Of a stretch of 64,000 nt of DNA, positions 53,788-63,309 are shown one piece after another. The notes under the pieces were generated by a model. That model did no database searches. It saw only the letters and a list, made by a program, of their open reading frames with translations, and was not told the origin of the DNA. How positions within the stretch are numbered: position 1 is the stretch's first letter; the number at the start of each line of letters is the position of its first letter. The DNA comes from CAYWMY01 sp046352935 (GTDB taxonomy: Bacteria > Pseudomonadota > Gammaproteobacteria > Steroidobacterales > Steroidobacteraceae): the NCBI GenBank assembly GCA_046352935.1, contig JAXMGR010000017.1, forward strand, positions 1 through 64,000, written 5' to 3'. The translations under genes and the position numbers were made by a program.

Positions 53788-54786
53788 CTACAGGCCGCAG
53801 TTGTTGCCCTCGAGCGCGCGCTCGGCGCGGTAGCTCGACCGCACCAGCGGGCCCGACACGCACTCAGTGAAGCCGCGCGCGAGCGCCCATTCACGATAGC
53901 GCCCGAACTCCTCGGGTGTCACATAGCGCTCGATCGGCAGGTGGTTCACGGTCGGGCGCAGGTACTGCCCCAGCGTCAGCAGGTCGCAGCCGACCGCGCG
54001 GAGATCGTCCATGGTGCGCAGGATCTCCGCGTCGGTCTCGCCGAGGCCGAGCATGAGGCTGGTCTTGGTGAGCACCGCGGGCCGGAAGCGCTTCGCGTGC
54101 GCGAGCACGTCCAGCGTCTGGCGGTAACCCGCGCGGGGATCGCGCACCGGATGCGTCAGGCGCTCGACCGTCTCGACGTTCTGCGCGAACACGTCGAGAC
54201 CGGAATCGACCACCGTCTCGACATCGCGCTGCACGCCCTGGAAATCCGGCGTCAGCGCTTCCACGGCGGTCTGCGGCGTGCGGCGCTTGATGGCGCGGAT
54301 GCTGGCGGCGTAATGCGCGGCGCCGCCGTCCGGCAGGTCGTCACGATCGACGGAGGTCAGCACGACGTACCGCAGGCCCATGAGTTCGACCGTGCGTGCC
54401 GTGTTCTCGGGCTCCTCGGCGTCGAGCCAGCCGTGCGGATTGCCCGTGTCCACGGAGCAGAAGCGGCAGGCGCGCGTGCACACCGAGCCCATGAGCATGA
54501 TGGTCGCGGTGCCGGCGTTCCAGCACTCGCCGATGTTCGGGCACTTCGCTTCTTCGCAGACGGTCGCGAGGCGGTGTTCCTTGACCGCGCGCCGCACGGA
54601 GTCGAAGCGCTCACCCGCGGGAAACGGCGCACGCAGCCACGCGGGCTTGCGCCCCGCGGGGGTCGTCACGGTGGCCTGCGCCTTGATGCCGTCCTTGATG
54701 GCCGTGAAGCCCTGCGGCGTCACGTACTTCCGGCCGCTCGTCGAGACGCCGGAGGTCTGGATCGGAATGCCTTTGAAGTCGCTCAC
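53788..54786 (-). CDS. lipA: Lipoyl synthase (radical SAM)
   Basis: A 332-residue lipoyl synthase that inserts two sulfurs into octanoyl chains. The auxiliary cluster ligands are in CEEAKCPNIGECW and the radical-SAM cluster in CTRACRFCSV (C-x3-C-x2-C). TIMLMGSVCTRAC and the terminal RSSYRAE with the conserved auxiliary Ser also match. Normal length. It follows maeA by 66 bp on the same strand. Confidence 0.96.
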   Translation of the reverse strand: MSDFKGIPIQTSGVSTSGRKYVTPQGFTAIKDGIKAQATVTTPAGRKPAWLRAPFPAGERFDSVRRAVKEHRLATVCEEAKCPNIGECWNAGTATIMLMGSVCTRACRFCSVDTGNPHGWLDAEEPENTARTVELMGLRYVVLTSVDRDDLPDGGAAHYAASIRAIKRRTPQTAVEALTPDFQGVQRDVETVVDSGLDVFAQNVETVERLTHPVRDPRAGYRQTLDVLAHAKRFRPAVLTKTSLMLGLGETDAEILRTMDDLRAVGCDLLTLGQYLRPTVNHLPIERYVTPEEFGRYREWALARGFTECVSGPLVRSSYRAERALEGNNCGL

Positions 54787-54852
54787 GGCGGTCCCGCGGG
54801 AGATGGGCCTCCATTCTAGTGGAATCCCGCCCGCAGGCGCCGGCCGGCCGGT

Positions 54853-56595
54853 TCAGTCGACGGCCACGACCTCGGGATATTCGGGGATCCAGGCCAGGTC
54901 CGCGAAGGCGCGCTCGGCCTCGGGACTCAGGGTGCCTTCGCTCGCCTGGGCCACGGCCTGTGCGACGGTCCTGGCCACTGCGGGCAGGCGCTCGATGGCG
55001 GGATAGATGCGGCCGTCCGCCAGCTCCTCGGGCGTGACCGACTCGGCGAGCGCGCGCACGGCCGCCCGCAGCATCGCCGCAGTGACGCGCGGCGAGCGGG
55101 CCGCGAGCGCGCCGAGGCCGAGGCCCGGGAAGATGAACACGTTGTTGGCCTGGCCGATCACGTGGGTGCGGCCATTGTGCTGCACGGGCTCGAACGGACT
55201 GCCCGTCGCGACCAGCGCGCGGCCGTCGCTCCAGCGGATGATGTCCGCCGGCCGGCCTTCGGCCAGCGAAGTCGGGTTCGACAGCGGCAGGATCATCGGG
55301 CGTGCATGCGCGCGCAGCATGCCGGCCACGACCTGCTCGTCGAACGCGCCGGCGACACCGCTCGTGCCGATGAGCACGTGCGGCTGGAAGCGCTCGACGA
55401 CCTCGGGGAGCTGCGCGCCGCCCTTGAGTCCGAGCGCCTCGGCATCGCCGCGGCGCAGGGCGAGCTCCTGCTTGTAACCGGATGCGGTGGGCCCGCCCTC
55501 GATGATGAGGCCGCGGCTGTCGAGTGTGGCGATGCGCCGCGCGATCTCGTCGGCCGGGACGCCCTCCTCGACCAGGAGCCCGCGCAGCTGCCGCGCGATG
55601 CCGAGACCCGCGGCACCGGCACCGAACACCACGAAGCGCTGGTCGCGGAGCGGCACACCGCTGATGCGGGAGGCGCCGATGACGCCCGCCGCCGTGACCG
55701 CACCCGTGCCCTCGATGTCGTCGTTGAACGAGGGCAGCGAGCCGGAATAGCGGTCGAGCACGGTGAGCGCCGTCTCGTTGCGCAGGTCTTCCCACTGCAG
55801 CAGCACGTTGGGAAACACCACCTTGACGGCCGCGACGAACTCGTCGAGCAGCCCGAAGTAGTCGTCGCCCCGCAGGCGGCGCTGGCGCCAGCCGAGATAG
55901 TCCGGCGACTCGAGCAGCAGCGGGTTCTCCGTGCCGAAGTCCAGGCTGATCGGCAGCGTGAGCGCCGGGTGCAGGCCGGCCGCCGCGCAGTACAGCGACA
56001 GCTTGCCGATGGAGATCGCGACGCCGCCCGCGCCCTGGTCGCCGATGCCGAGGATGGACTCGTTGTCGGTCGCGACGATCAGACGCACGTCGTGCCGCGC
56101 CGCGCCGCGCAGCACCTCGAGGATGCGGCCGCGGTGGCCGGGATTGATCCAGATGCCGCGGCTGCGACGGAAGATCTCGCTGTAGCGCTGGGCGGCGAGG
56201 CCCACCGTCGGCGTGTACAGGATCGGCAGCAGCTCCACGAGGTGGTCCCGCAGCACGCGATAGAACAGATGTTCGTTGCGGTTCTGCAGTTCGACGAGCT
56301 CGACGTACTGGTCGATGGGCTCGGAGCGGCTCTTCAGGATGCCGTAGATGCGCCGCGCCTGGTCCTCGATGGTCTTCGCGCTGCCCGGCAGGATCGCGTC
56401 CAGACCCAGCGCCCAGCGCTCCGCCGGCGTGAAGGCCGAGCCCTTGTTCAGGAGCGGCTCACGGTACAGGTCCCACCCGCGCAGCCGCGTCTCGGCCAGA
56501 TAGCGGCGCCCCACATGACGGAAACGGAAGGCGTAGTCGGGAAGGGTTTTGCGCGGACGGTCGGGGGACGTCGAATCGGAGATTTCGGCTGCCAT
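54853..56595 (-). CDS. maeA: NAD-dependent malic enzyme (malate dehydrogenase, decarboxylating)
   Basis: A 580-residue malic enzyme of the large NAD-linked type. It has LLNKGSAFTPAER, the YTPTVGLAAQRYSEIFRRSRG substrate region, VATDNESILGIGDQGAGG, and a dinucleotide fold (VVFGAGAAGLGIARQL) with FNDDIEGTGAVTAAG. It makes pyruvate, CO2 and NADH from malate and may work with fumC nearby. The 180-bp leader contains an inverted repeat (56702-56716). Confidence 0.94.
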   Translation of the reverse strand: MAAEISDSTSPDRPRKTLPDYAFRFRHVGRRYLAETRLRGWDLYREPLLNKGSAFTPAERWALGLDAILPGSAKTIEDQARRIYGILKSRSEPIDQYVELVELQNRNEHLFYRVLRDHLVELLPILYTPTVGLAAQRYSEIFRRSRGIWINPGHRGRILEVLRGAARHDVRLIVATDNESILGIGDQGAGGVAISIGKLSLYCAAAGLHPALTLPISLDFGTENPLLLESPDYLGWRQRRLRGDDYFGLLDEFVAAVKVVFPNVLLQWEDLRNETALTVLDRYSGSLPSFNDDIEGTGAVTAAGVIGASRISGVPLRDQRFVVFGAGAAGLGIARQLRGLLVEEGVPADEIARRIATLDSRGLIIEGGPTASGYKQELALRRGDAEALGLKGGAQLPEVVERFQPHVLIGTSGVAGAFDEQVVAGMLRAHARPMILPLSNPTSLAEGRPADIIRWSDGRALVATGSPFEPVQHNGRTHVIGQANNVFIFPGLGLGALAARSPRVTAAMLRAAVRALAESVTPEELADGRIYPAIERLPAVARTVAQAVAQASEGTLSPEAERAFADLAWIPEYPEVVAVD

Positions 56596-56701
56596 GGGGG
56601 TACGGAGGTCGCCTGTTCAACAGAATCCGGGGGCCAGGGCGTGCGGGCACGCCGTCGGGCCCGGAACTGTGCACCGACAGTGGCATTTCGCGCAAGACGC
56701 T

Positions 56702-56716
56702 TTGCAGAATGAGCAA
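56702..56716. promoter_or_regulatory. Inverted repeat TTGC-N7-GCAA upstream of maeA
   Basis: TTGCAGAATGAGCAA lies about 107 bp before the maeA ATG. It matches 12 of 15 positions of the core of the site at 19413-19427 (TTGCGGAATTGGCAA), including a shared GAAT centre. It may be an operator of maeA or a chance match. Confidence 0.3.
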
Positions 56717-56775
56717 GAACCCCGGATCCGGACCACCGAGGGAACCGCCGCGTCGACGGTCCCCGCCCCCGGGAC

Positions 56776-57621
56776 TCAGCTGCCGCGAGCGGCGTTCAGC
56801 GTGTCCCGGGTCTCGAGCGCGACGCGACGCGCCGCCAGCGCGAAGTCCTCGCCGGAGCCCGCATAGAGCACGGCCCGCGAGGAATTGACGATGATCGGGC
56901 CCGTGATGGCGCCGTCGGCCGCGGTCCGGAGCCCCGCGCGGACCGTGGCCTCGGCATCGCCGCCCTGCGCGCCCACCCCGGGGATCAGCAGTGGCAGCGT
57001 CGGGGCCAGCTCGCGCACGCGCGCGATCTCGCCGGGGAACGTCGCACCCACGACCAGCCCGACCTGGCCGCTGGTGTTCCAGGGCCCCGCGGCGAGGCCC
57101 GCGATGTGCTCGTACAGCCGCGGCTGACCCTCGACATCCGCGAGCCGGCGGTTCTGCAGGTCGCCACCGCCGGGGTTCGAGGTCCGGCACAGGAGGATCA
57201 CGCCCTTGCCCGGATAGCGGAGGTAGGGCTCGATCGTGTCGAAGCCCATGAACGGCGACAGCGTGACGGCATCGGCCTGGTAGCGCTCGAAGGCCTCGCG
57301 CGCGTACTGCTCCGCGGTCGAGCCGATGTCGCCACGCTTGGCGTCGAGGATCACGGGCACCTGCGGTGCCACGCGGCGCAGGTGGGCGAAGAGCCGCTCG
57401 AGCTGCTCTTCGGCGCGATGCGCGGCGAAATACGCGATCTGCGGCTTGAACGCGATCACGAGGTCCCTGGTCGCGTCGACGATGCGGGCGCAGAAGTCGA
57501 AGATCCGCGCGGCGTCGCCCTTCCAGGCTCCCGGGAAGCGCGACGGCTCCGGATCCAGCCCCACGCACAGCAGCGAGCAGTTGCGGCGCCCGGCCTCGAG
57601 CAATGTGTCGCGGAAATTCAT
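56776..57621 (-). CDS. pyrF: Orotidine-5'-phosphate decarboxylase
   Basis: A 281-residue OMP decarboxylase of the longer PyrF type, the last step of UMP synthesis. The catalytic DAKRGDIGSTAEQYA (D-x-K-x-x-D-I) and CVGLDPEPSRFP fit; the C-terminus shows PGVGAQGGDAEATV. The ATG at 57621 starts the conserved core. maeA lies 180 bp downstream on the same strand. Confidence 0.94.
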   Translation of the reverse strand: MNFRDTLLEAGRRNCSLLCVGLDPEPSRFPGAWKGDAARIFDFCARIVDATRDLVIAFKPQIAYFAAHRAEEQLERLFAHLRRVAPQVPVILDAKRGDIGSTAEQYAREAFERYQADAVTLSPFMGFDTIEPYLRYPGKGVILLCRTSNPGGGDLQNRRLADVEGQPRLYEHIAGLAAGPWNTSGQVGLVVGATFPGEIARVRELAPTLPLLIPGVGAQGGDAEATVRAGLRTAADGAITGPIIVNSSRAVLYAGSGEDFALAARRVALETRDTLNAARGS

Positions 57622-57958
57622 CGCTGCAATCCCATCGAGTGAATGGAGAACGGAGACAACCACGACTTCCGGCCATGGAAGTGCCGGGCGCGGGCTGCAA
57701 CGAAGGGCTCGGCTCGTCTCGCGGAAGACTTACGCTCGACTCGCCGACCCTTCTGCGCGCCCGCGCCTCGCAACGCTGGCGACCGGCAGTGGACCAAGGA
57801 CAGGCACGATTCCCGCGCGGCGCATCGGTCGCGCGGGCGCGTAGGAGGCCCGGCGAACGAGCGTAAAGATTTCGCGCGAGAGAGCCGGGCCTCCGTCAAC
57901 AGCCCGCGCGACCCCGGATGTCGGCAACGATACCCGGGACCGACGCCGGTTGCCGCGT
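57622..57958. other. Intergenic region with an 11-bp perfect inverted repeat
   Basis: There are 337 bp without a supported gene between murU and pyrF, both on the minus strand. GGAGGCCCGGC (57844-57854) and GCCGGGCCTCC (57884-57894) pair perfectly across a 29-nt spacer, whose inner GCG / CGC may also pair. It lies about 65 bp past the murU stop. No T-tract follows, so it is not a classical terminator; it may be a Rho-linked 3' structure, a repeat element or a small structured RNA. Confidence 0.45.
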
Positions 57959-58636
57959 TCATGCACGCCCCGCCTCGCGCCGCAGCCGCTCGTCGAGCTC
58001 CGCGAGCCGCGCCGGCGTGCCGACGTCGAGCCACTCGCCGTCGTGGCGCTGGCCCGTGAGCCGCCCCTGGTCGCGCGCACGGTGCAGCAGCGGAACCAGC
58101 GGGAATTTCCCCGGCGCGCAGCCGTCGAAGAGCGCCGGATCGTAGATGCCGATCCCGGAGTAGGTGAGCCGCGGGCCGTCGACAACGATGCGGCCGTCCG
58201 CGGCGAGCGCGAAGTCGCCGCGCGGATGATGGTCCGGGTTCTGCACCAGCACGAGGTGCGCGAGCGCACCTGCCGGGGCGCGCACCGTCGCGAAGTCGAG
58301 CCGCACGAAGACATCGCCGTTCACGAGCAGGAACCGCTCGCGACCCAGCAGCGGCAGCGCGTGATGGATGCCGCCGCCCGTCTCCAGCGGCTCGGGACCC
58401 TCGTCGCTGTAGCGGATGGACACGCCGTAGCGCGCGCCGTCGCCGAGACGCTCGGGGATCCGGGCGCCGCGGTAGGCGAGATTGATGACGATGTCGCGGA
58501 AGCCCGCCGCCGCGAGCGCCAGCAGGTGGTGCTCGATGAGCGCGCGGCCACCGGCTTCGAGCAGCGGCTTCGGGCGGTCGTCGGTCAGCGGACGCATGCG
58601 TTCGCCGCGACCGGCTGCGAGGATCATCGCCTTCAT
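57959..58636 (-). CDS. murU: N-acetylmuramate-1-phosphate uridylyltransferase (MurU)
   Basis: A 225-residue sugar-1-phosphate nucleotidyltransferase. ILAAGRGERMRPLTDDRPKPLL is the nucleotide-binding signature, with LETGGGI and VNGDVFV following. The neighbour AmgK kinase and the ATGA overlap identify it as MurU rather than a mannose-1-phosphate enzyme. In Pseudomonas this pair converts recycled MurNAc to UDP-MurNAc, bypassing MurA and lowering fosfomycin sensitivity. Confidence 0.9.
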   Translation of the reverse strand: MKAMILAAGRGERMRPLTDDRPKPLLEAGGRALIEHHLLALAAAGFRDIVINLAYRGARIPERLGDGARYGVSIRYSDEGPEPLETGGGIHHALPLLGRERFLLVNGDVFVRLDFATVRAPAGALAHLVLVQNPDHHPRGDFALAADGRIVVDGPRLTYSGIGIYDPALFDGCAPGKFPLVPLLHRARDQGRLTGQRHDGEWLDVGTPARLAELDERLRREAGRA

Positions 58637-59679
58637 GCCGGCAGCGAAGCCGCGACGCGCGCCTGCGCCGCCTCGAACCGGGGCACCACCCGCTCGCGCA
58701 GCCAGCGATCGAAGGCCGCGAGGTCCGGATCCGTGGCGGTCACGGCCAGCAGGTAGTCGAGCACGCGCGGCAGGTCGGCCAGATAGCCGGGCTTGCTGTC
58801 GCGGTACCACAGCCGGGCGAAGATGCCGAGGACCTTGATGTGGCGCTGCGCGCCCATGCGGTCGAACCAGCGGATGAACGTCGCCTCGTCGGGGCCGGCA
58901 TCCACACCCCGCGCCGCGGCCTCGCGCCTGAATTCCGCCACCCAGCTCAGCACCCGTTCGCGTGGCCAGACGATGTAGCAGTCCTTCAGCAGCGATACGA
59001 GGTCGTAGGTGACCGCGCCACGCACCGCGTCCTGGAAATCGAGGATGCCGGGGTTCGCGCCCGGGCAGACCATCAGGTTGCGCGAATGGTAGTCGCGGTG
59101 CACGAACACCTGCGGCTGCGCGAGCGCCTCCGCGGCGAGCAGCGCGAAGGTCGCGTCGAGCAGTTCGCGCTCCGCGCGATCGGGCGGCGCCTGCAGGTGG
59201 CGCGCGAGGAACCACTCGGGCAGCAGTTCCATCTCCCGCTGCAGCAGGGCCGCATCATAGGGCGGCATCCGTCGCGATGCCTCAGCGCCGCCCGCCTGCA
59301 GGCGCGCCAGCGCACCGATGGCGTCCGAGTAGAGCGCATCGACGTCCCTGCCATGGCGCAGTTCGTCGAGGTACTGCCGCGTGCCCAGGTCGCTGAGCAG
59401 CAGGAAGCCGTTCGCGACGTCCCGCGCCAGCACGCGCGGCACGTTCAGGCCGATCGCGCCCAGCACGTCCGCCACGGCGAGATAAGGCCCCAGGTCCTCG
59501 CGATCCGGCGGCGCGTCCATCACGACGAGGCTGCCCCCGGGCGCCGTGGCGCGGAAATAGCGCCGGAAGCTGGCATCCGCGGACGCGGGCTCGATGCGGG
59601 TCGCGTTCAGGCCCAGTTCGTCCTGCAGCCAGCGGGTCAGTCGGTCGCGTCGTGGATCGGCGGCAGCGGCAGGATTCAT
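58633..59679 (-). CDS. amgK: N-acetylmuramate/N-acetylglucosamine kinase (AmgK)
   Basis: A 348-residue aminoglycoside-phosphotransferase-fold kinase. The Brenner motif VHRDYHSRNLMV and the metal-binding ILDFQDAVRG are present, together with the YDLVSLLKDCYI region typical of AmgK. It phosphorylates the anomeric OH of recycled MurNAc. The ATG at 59679 starts the conserved core. It is divergent from lptD, with a TATAAT in the 67-bp gap, and overlaps murU. Confidence 0.92.
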   Translation of the reverse strand: MNPAAAADPRRDRLTRWLQDELGLNATRIEPASADASFRRYFRATAPGGSLVVMDAPPDREDLGPYLAVADVLGAIGLNVPRVLARDVANGFLLLSDLGTRQYLDELRHGRDVDALYSDAIGALARLQAGGAEASRRMPPYDAALLQREMELLPEWFLARHLQAPPDRAERELLDATFALLAAEALAQPQVFVHRDYHSRNLMVCPGANPGILDFQDAVRGAVTYDLVSLLKDCYIVWPRERVLSWVAEFRREAAARGVDAGPDEATFIRWFDRMGAQRHIKVLGIFARLWYRDSKPGYLADLPRVLDYLLAVTATDPDLAAFDRWLRERVVPRFEAAQARVAASLPA

Positions 59680-59706
59680 GGCGACCGGGACGAAAGCGGG
59701 GCCGGC

Positions 59707-59712
59707 ATTATA
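59707..59712 (-). promoter_or_regulatory. amgK: Consensus TATAAT -10 element of amgK-murU
   Basis: A perfect TATAAT on the minus strand lies 28 bp before the amgK ATG. No good -35 is visible. Read on the plus strand the same AT patch gives TATAAA (59709-59714), suitably placed for lptD, so the gap may act as a bidirectional promoter. Confidence 0.45.
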
Positions 59713-59746
59713 AACTGGCGCCAGAACACGCCCCTGGATTTCCCCC

Positions 59747-61969
59747 TTGCTGCTGCGAATCGCGTCCCTGCTGGCCCTCGTCGGCCTGTCCCTGCCCGCT
59801 GCGCGCGCCGAGCAATGTCCGGCTCCCGCCCCGGCGGACTGCTGCAAACCGGCGGACGCGGCACCCGTCCAGGAAAGGAAGACGCCGAAGCTCCCGCGCG
59901 ACACCAAGGCGCCCATCGAGATCACGAGCGAGAGCGCATCGCTCACCCGCGCGGGCGACGCGACGCTCGAGGGCAAGGTCGTGGTACGCCAGGGCGACCG
60001 CGAGATCACGGCGGAGTCGGCGCTCTACAACCAGGAAACCGGCGATTTCTCGGTGACGGGCGACGTGATCTATCGTGAACCCGACCTGTGGATCAAGGGC
60101 GGCACGGGATCCTGGTCCTCGGACATCGGCGCGAAGGTCGGCGATGCGGAGTTCGAACTGCCGAAGCGCCCCGCCCGCGGTTCGGCGAAGGAAATCTCCG
60201 TGTCGCCGGACGGCATCCTGTCGTTGAAGCGCGTGCGTTTCACGACCTGCCCCGTCGGCCGCGACGACTGGATGCTGAAGGCCGCGCGCATCACCATCGA
60301 CCCGAACGCCGAGCAGGGCACGGGACGCAATGTGCGGCTGGATTTCATGGGCGTGCCGGTCCTCTACACGCCGTACATCTCGTTCCCGGTCACCGCGGCC
60401 CGCAAGACCGGTTTCCTGTTCCCGGACATCGGCCGGTCCAGCAAGGGCGGCTTCGAGTTCGCGACGCCGTACTATTTCAACCTGGCGCCGAACTACGACC
60501 TCGTGGTCACACCGCGCCTCATGACGCGTCGCGGTGTACAGGGCGCCGGCGAATTCCGCTACCTCACGCGCACCAGCCGAGGCACGCTCGAAGGCGACTT
60601 CCTGCCCGGTGACGACCTCGCCGGCGGTAACCGCAGCTACGCGCGCCTGGTGCATGTCACCGATTTCACCGATTCGCTGCGCCTCACCGCCGATGCCGCC
60701 AACGCGAGCGACGGCAACTACTTCGAGGATTTCCGGCTCGGCCCGGAGAACACCAGCATCTCCTACGTGGAACGCCGCGCGATGCTGAGCTATCGCGGTG
60801 CGAACGTGCGCGCCGACGCGCTCGTGCAGAACTACCAGACCATCGACCAGTCGATCGACCGCCTGGTGCGCCCGTACACGCGGCTGCCGCAGGTGCTCAC
60901 CAGCGGCGACTGGCCGCTCGCGGGCGGCTTCCACGCCGCCTACGACGCGGAGTTCGTGAACTTCGACCGCGACGACGGCGTCCGCGGACTGCGCGTGGAC
61001 GTGGCGCCGGAGCTCGCCTGGCAGCTGCGCGGACCGGGCTGGTTCGTCACGCCGTCGGCGAGCTACCGTTACACCTACTACGATCTCAGGGACACCGCCC
61101 CGGGTGCGGACCGCTCGCCGTCGCGGAGCCTGCCGATCGCCGCGCTCGATGCCGGTCTCGTCTTCGACCGCACGTGGAAGGATGGCCGCTACCTGCAGAC
61201 CCTCGAGCCGCGCGCGCTGTACACGTACGCGCCCTACCGCAACCAGGACGACCTGCCGGTGTTCGACACCGGCCTGCCGGACCTGAGCATGACGCAGCTC
61301 TTCCGCACGAACCGCTACCTCGGCCGTGACCGGGCTTCCGACGCCAACCAGGTCGCCGTCGGCGCCACCTCGCGCATCATCGACAACCGCACGGGCCGGG
61401 AACGTTTCTCCGCGATGCTCGGGCAGATCTACTACTTCGAGACGCCGCGCGTGGCGCTTCCCGGCGAGACCGCTCCGCGCAAGAGCACGTCGGACCTCGT
61501 CGCGCAGATGTCGGTCGCCGTCTACCGCCACTGGCACCTCGACTGGGCGCAGCAGTGGGCCCGCGGCGACAGCGACACGGGACGCCGCGAGTTCAACCTG
61601 CAGTACCGGCCCGGCGGCGGGCGCCTCGTCAATCTCGGCTACCGGTTCCGCGAGGACAGCGTCGAGCAGTGGGAGGCGGCCGCGGTCTGGCCGCTCAACG
61701 AGCGCTGGCGCGTGTTCGCGCGCAACGTGCATTCGCTGCGCGACCACAAGGCCATCGAGACCTTCGCGGGTGTCGAGTACACGTCCTGCTGCTGGCGCGC
61801 ACGGCTCATCGGCCGGCGCTACGTCTCGAATCGCACGGGCGAGCGCGACACGGCCGTCGCGCTGCAGGTGGAACTCCTCGGCCTGTCCAGTGTCGGTAAG
61901 TCGTCGGATGCTTTCCTCGAGCACACGGTTCGGGGATACTCCCGCGACCTCTCGACCCCGCTCCCCTGA
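59747..61969 (+). CDS. lptD: LPS-assembly protein LptD
   Basis: A 740-residue outer-membrane LPS translocon. The signal peptide ends near PAARA, followed by early Cys residues (EQC, DCC). An OstA-like N-terminal domain (IEITSESASLTRAGDATLEGKVVVR region) leads into the large beta-barrel, with a second Cys pair in YTSCCWRARL near the end, as needed for inter-domain disulfides. The start is a TTG at 59747. surA follows after 15 bp, as in other gammaproteobacteria. Confidence 0.94.
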   Translation: MLLRIASLLALVGLSLPAARAEQCPAPAPADCCKPADAAPVQERKTPKLPRDTKAPIEITSESASLTRAGDATLEGKVVVRQGDREITAESALYNQETGDFSVTGDVIYREPDLWIKGGTGSWSSDIGAKVGDAEFELPKRPARGSAKEISVSPDGILSLKRVRFTTCPVGRDDWMLKAARITIDPNAEQGTGRNVRLDFMGVPVLYTPYISFPVTAARKTGFLFPDIGRSSKGGFEFATPYYFNLAPNYDLVVTPRLMTRRGVQGAGEFRYLTRTSRGTLEGDFLPGDDLAGGNRSYARLVHVTDFTDSLRLTADAANASDGNYFEDFRLGPENTSISYVERRAMLSYRGANVRADALVQNYQTIDQSIDRLVRPYTRLPQVLTSGDWPLAGGFHAAYDAEFVNFDRDDGVRGLRVDVAPELAWQLRGPGWFVTPSASYRYTYYDLRDTAPGADRSPSRSLPIAALDAGLVFDRTWKDGRYLQTLEPRALYTYAPYRNQDDLPVFDTGLPDLSMTQLFRTNRYLGRDRASDANQVAVGATSRIIDNRTGRERFSAMLGQIYYFETPRVALPGETAPRKSTSDLVAQMSVAVYRHWHLDWAQQWARGDSDTGRREFNLQYRPGGGRLVNLGYRFREDSVEQWEAAAVWPLNERWRVFARNVHSLRDHKAIETFAGVEYTSCCWRARLIGRRYVSNRTGERDTAVALQVELLGLSSVGKSSDAFLEHTVRGYSRDLSTPLP

Positions 61970-61984
61970 ACCAGGCGTGACGCC

Positions 61985-63289
61985 ATGATCCGGTCCCTGA
62001 TCCTGCTCGCAGTGGCACTCGTTTCCACGGGAAGCGCGCTCGCACAGTCGCGCGACCTCTCGAATCGCGGCCAGCGTCTCGACCGCATCGCCGCCATCGT
62101 CAACGACGGCGTCGTGCTGCAGAGCGCGGTCGACCAGCAGGTCGCGCAGGTCGCCGAGCGGCTGCGGGAGCAGCAGCAGCCGATGCCGCCGATGGCGATC
62201 CTGCGCCAGCAGGTCCTCGACCGGCTCGTGCTGCAGGAAGTGCAGGCGCAGCGCGCCGACCGGCTGGGCATCCAGGTCGCCGACGACCAGCTGAACCAGG
62301 CGCTGCGGGACGTCGCGTCGCGCAACAACATCGAGTTCGAGAAGATGCCGCAGACGCTCGCCGAGCAGGGCATCGACTACAAGACCTACCGCGAGGACAT
62401 GCGCCAGGAGATCACGCTGCAGCTGCTGCGCCAGCGCGACGTGCTGCAGCGGATCTACGTGGCGCCGCGCGAGCTCGAGCAGTACCTCGCGCGCCAGTCG
62501 AACAACCGCCTCGACAGCGAGGAGTTCGACGTGTCCCACATCCTGCTGTCGCTGCCGGAGGCCGCCACGGCCCAGCAGATCGCCGAGGTCGAGCACAAGG
62601 CGAAGGAACTCATCGACAAGGCTGCCAACGGCGAGGACTTCGGCCGCCTCGCGCTGCAGTATTCTCAGGCCCAGTCCGCGCTGGAGCGCGGCAAGCTGGG
62701 CTGGCGCAAGGGCTCGCAGCTGCCGCAGTTCGTGTCCGAGGCCGTCCTCGGCCTGCAGGTGGGCCAGGTCAGCCCGCCGATCCGCACGCCGACGGGCATC
62801 CATCTCGTGCGCCTCGACGGACGCCGCAGCATCGACCAGCCCGTGATGGTGGAGCAGGCGCACGCGCGGCACATCCTGCTCAAGCCCAACGAGGTCCAGG
62901 ACGATGCGCTGACCGAGCAGCGCCTCACCGAGATCCGCGAGCGCATCCTCAAGGGTGAGGATTTCGCGGCGATCGCGAGCGTGACCTCCGAGGACCAGGG
63001 ATCCGCGAGCCAGGGTGGCGACCTCGGCTGGGCCTCGCCCGGCACGTTCGTGCTGGAGTTCGAGCAGGTCCTCGCCTCGCTCGAGGAGAACGAGATCAGC
63101 AAGCCGTTCCGGACGCAGTTCGGCTGGCACATCGTGCAGCTGCTCGGCCGCCGGACCCACGACCAGTCGGACGAGATGAAGCGCAACAAGGCATACGCGG
63201 CCATCCGCGAGAGCAAGGCCGACGAGGAGACGGAGCTCTGGCTCAGGCGCCTGCGCGACGAGGCCTACGTCGAGTACAAGATCCTCTGA
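61985..63289 (+). CDS. surA: Periplasmic chaperone/peptidyl-prolyl isomerase SurA
   Basis: A 434-residue SurA that escorts outer-membrane proteins, including LptD. It has a signal peptide ending near GSALA, the N-terminal chaperone domain (LDRIAAIVNDGVVLQSAVD), and two parvulin domains. The first contains DVSHILLSLPE and GKLGWRKGSQLP; the second has ARHILLKPNEV and GDLGWASPGTFV. The length is normal, and it lies between lptD and pdxA. Confidence 0.95.
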   Translation: MIRSLILLAVALVSTGSALAQSRDLSNRGQRLDRIAAIVNDGVVLQSAVDQQVAQVAERLREQQQPMPPMAILRQQVLDRLVLQEVQAQRADRLGIQVADDQLNQALRDVASRNNIEFEKMPQTLAEQGIDYKTYREDMRQEITLQLLRQRDVLQRIYVAPRELEQYLARQSNNRLDSEEFDVSHILLSLPEAATAQQIAEVEHKAKELIDKAANGEDFGRLALQYSQAQSALERGKLGWRKGSQLPQFVSEAVLGLQVGQVSPPIRTPTGIHLVRLDGRRSIDQPVMVEQAHARHILLKPNEVQDDALTEQRLTEIRERILKGEDFAAIASVTSEDQGSASQGGDLGWASPGTFVLEFEQVLASLEENEISKPFRTQFGWHIVQLLGRRTHDQSDEMKRNKAYAAIRESKADEETELWLRRLRDEAYVEYKIL

Positions 63290-63309
63290 GGCCTGTTCGC
63301 ACCACGGCC

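Noticed and set aside
59708..63160. Very long open frame antisense to lptD and surA (over 1,100 codons)
   Set aside because: It is a by-product of strong third-position GC bias; the translation is low-complexity Arg/Ala/Val-rich with no family motifs, while the plus strand encodes clear LptD and SurA.
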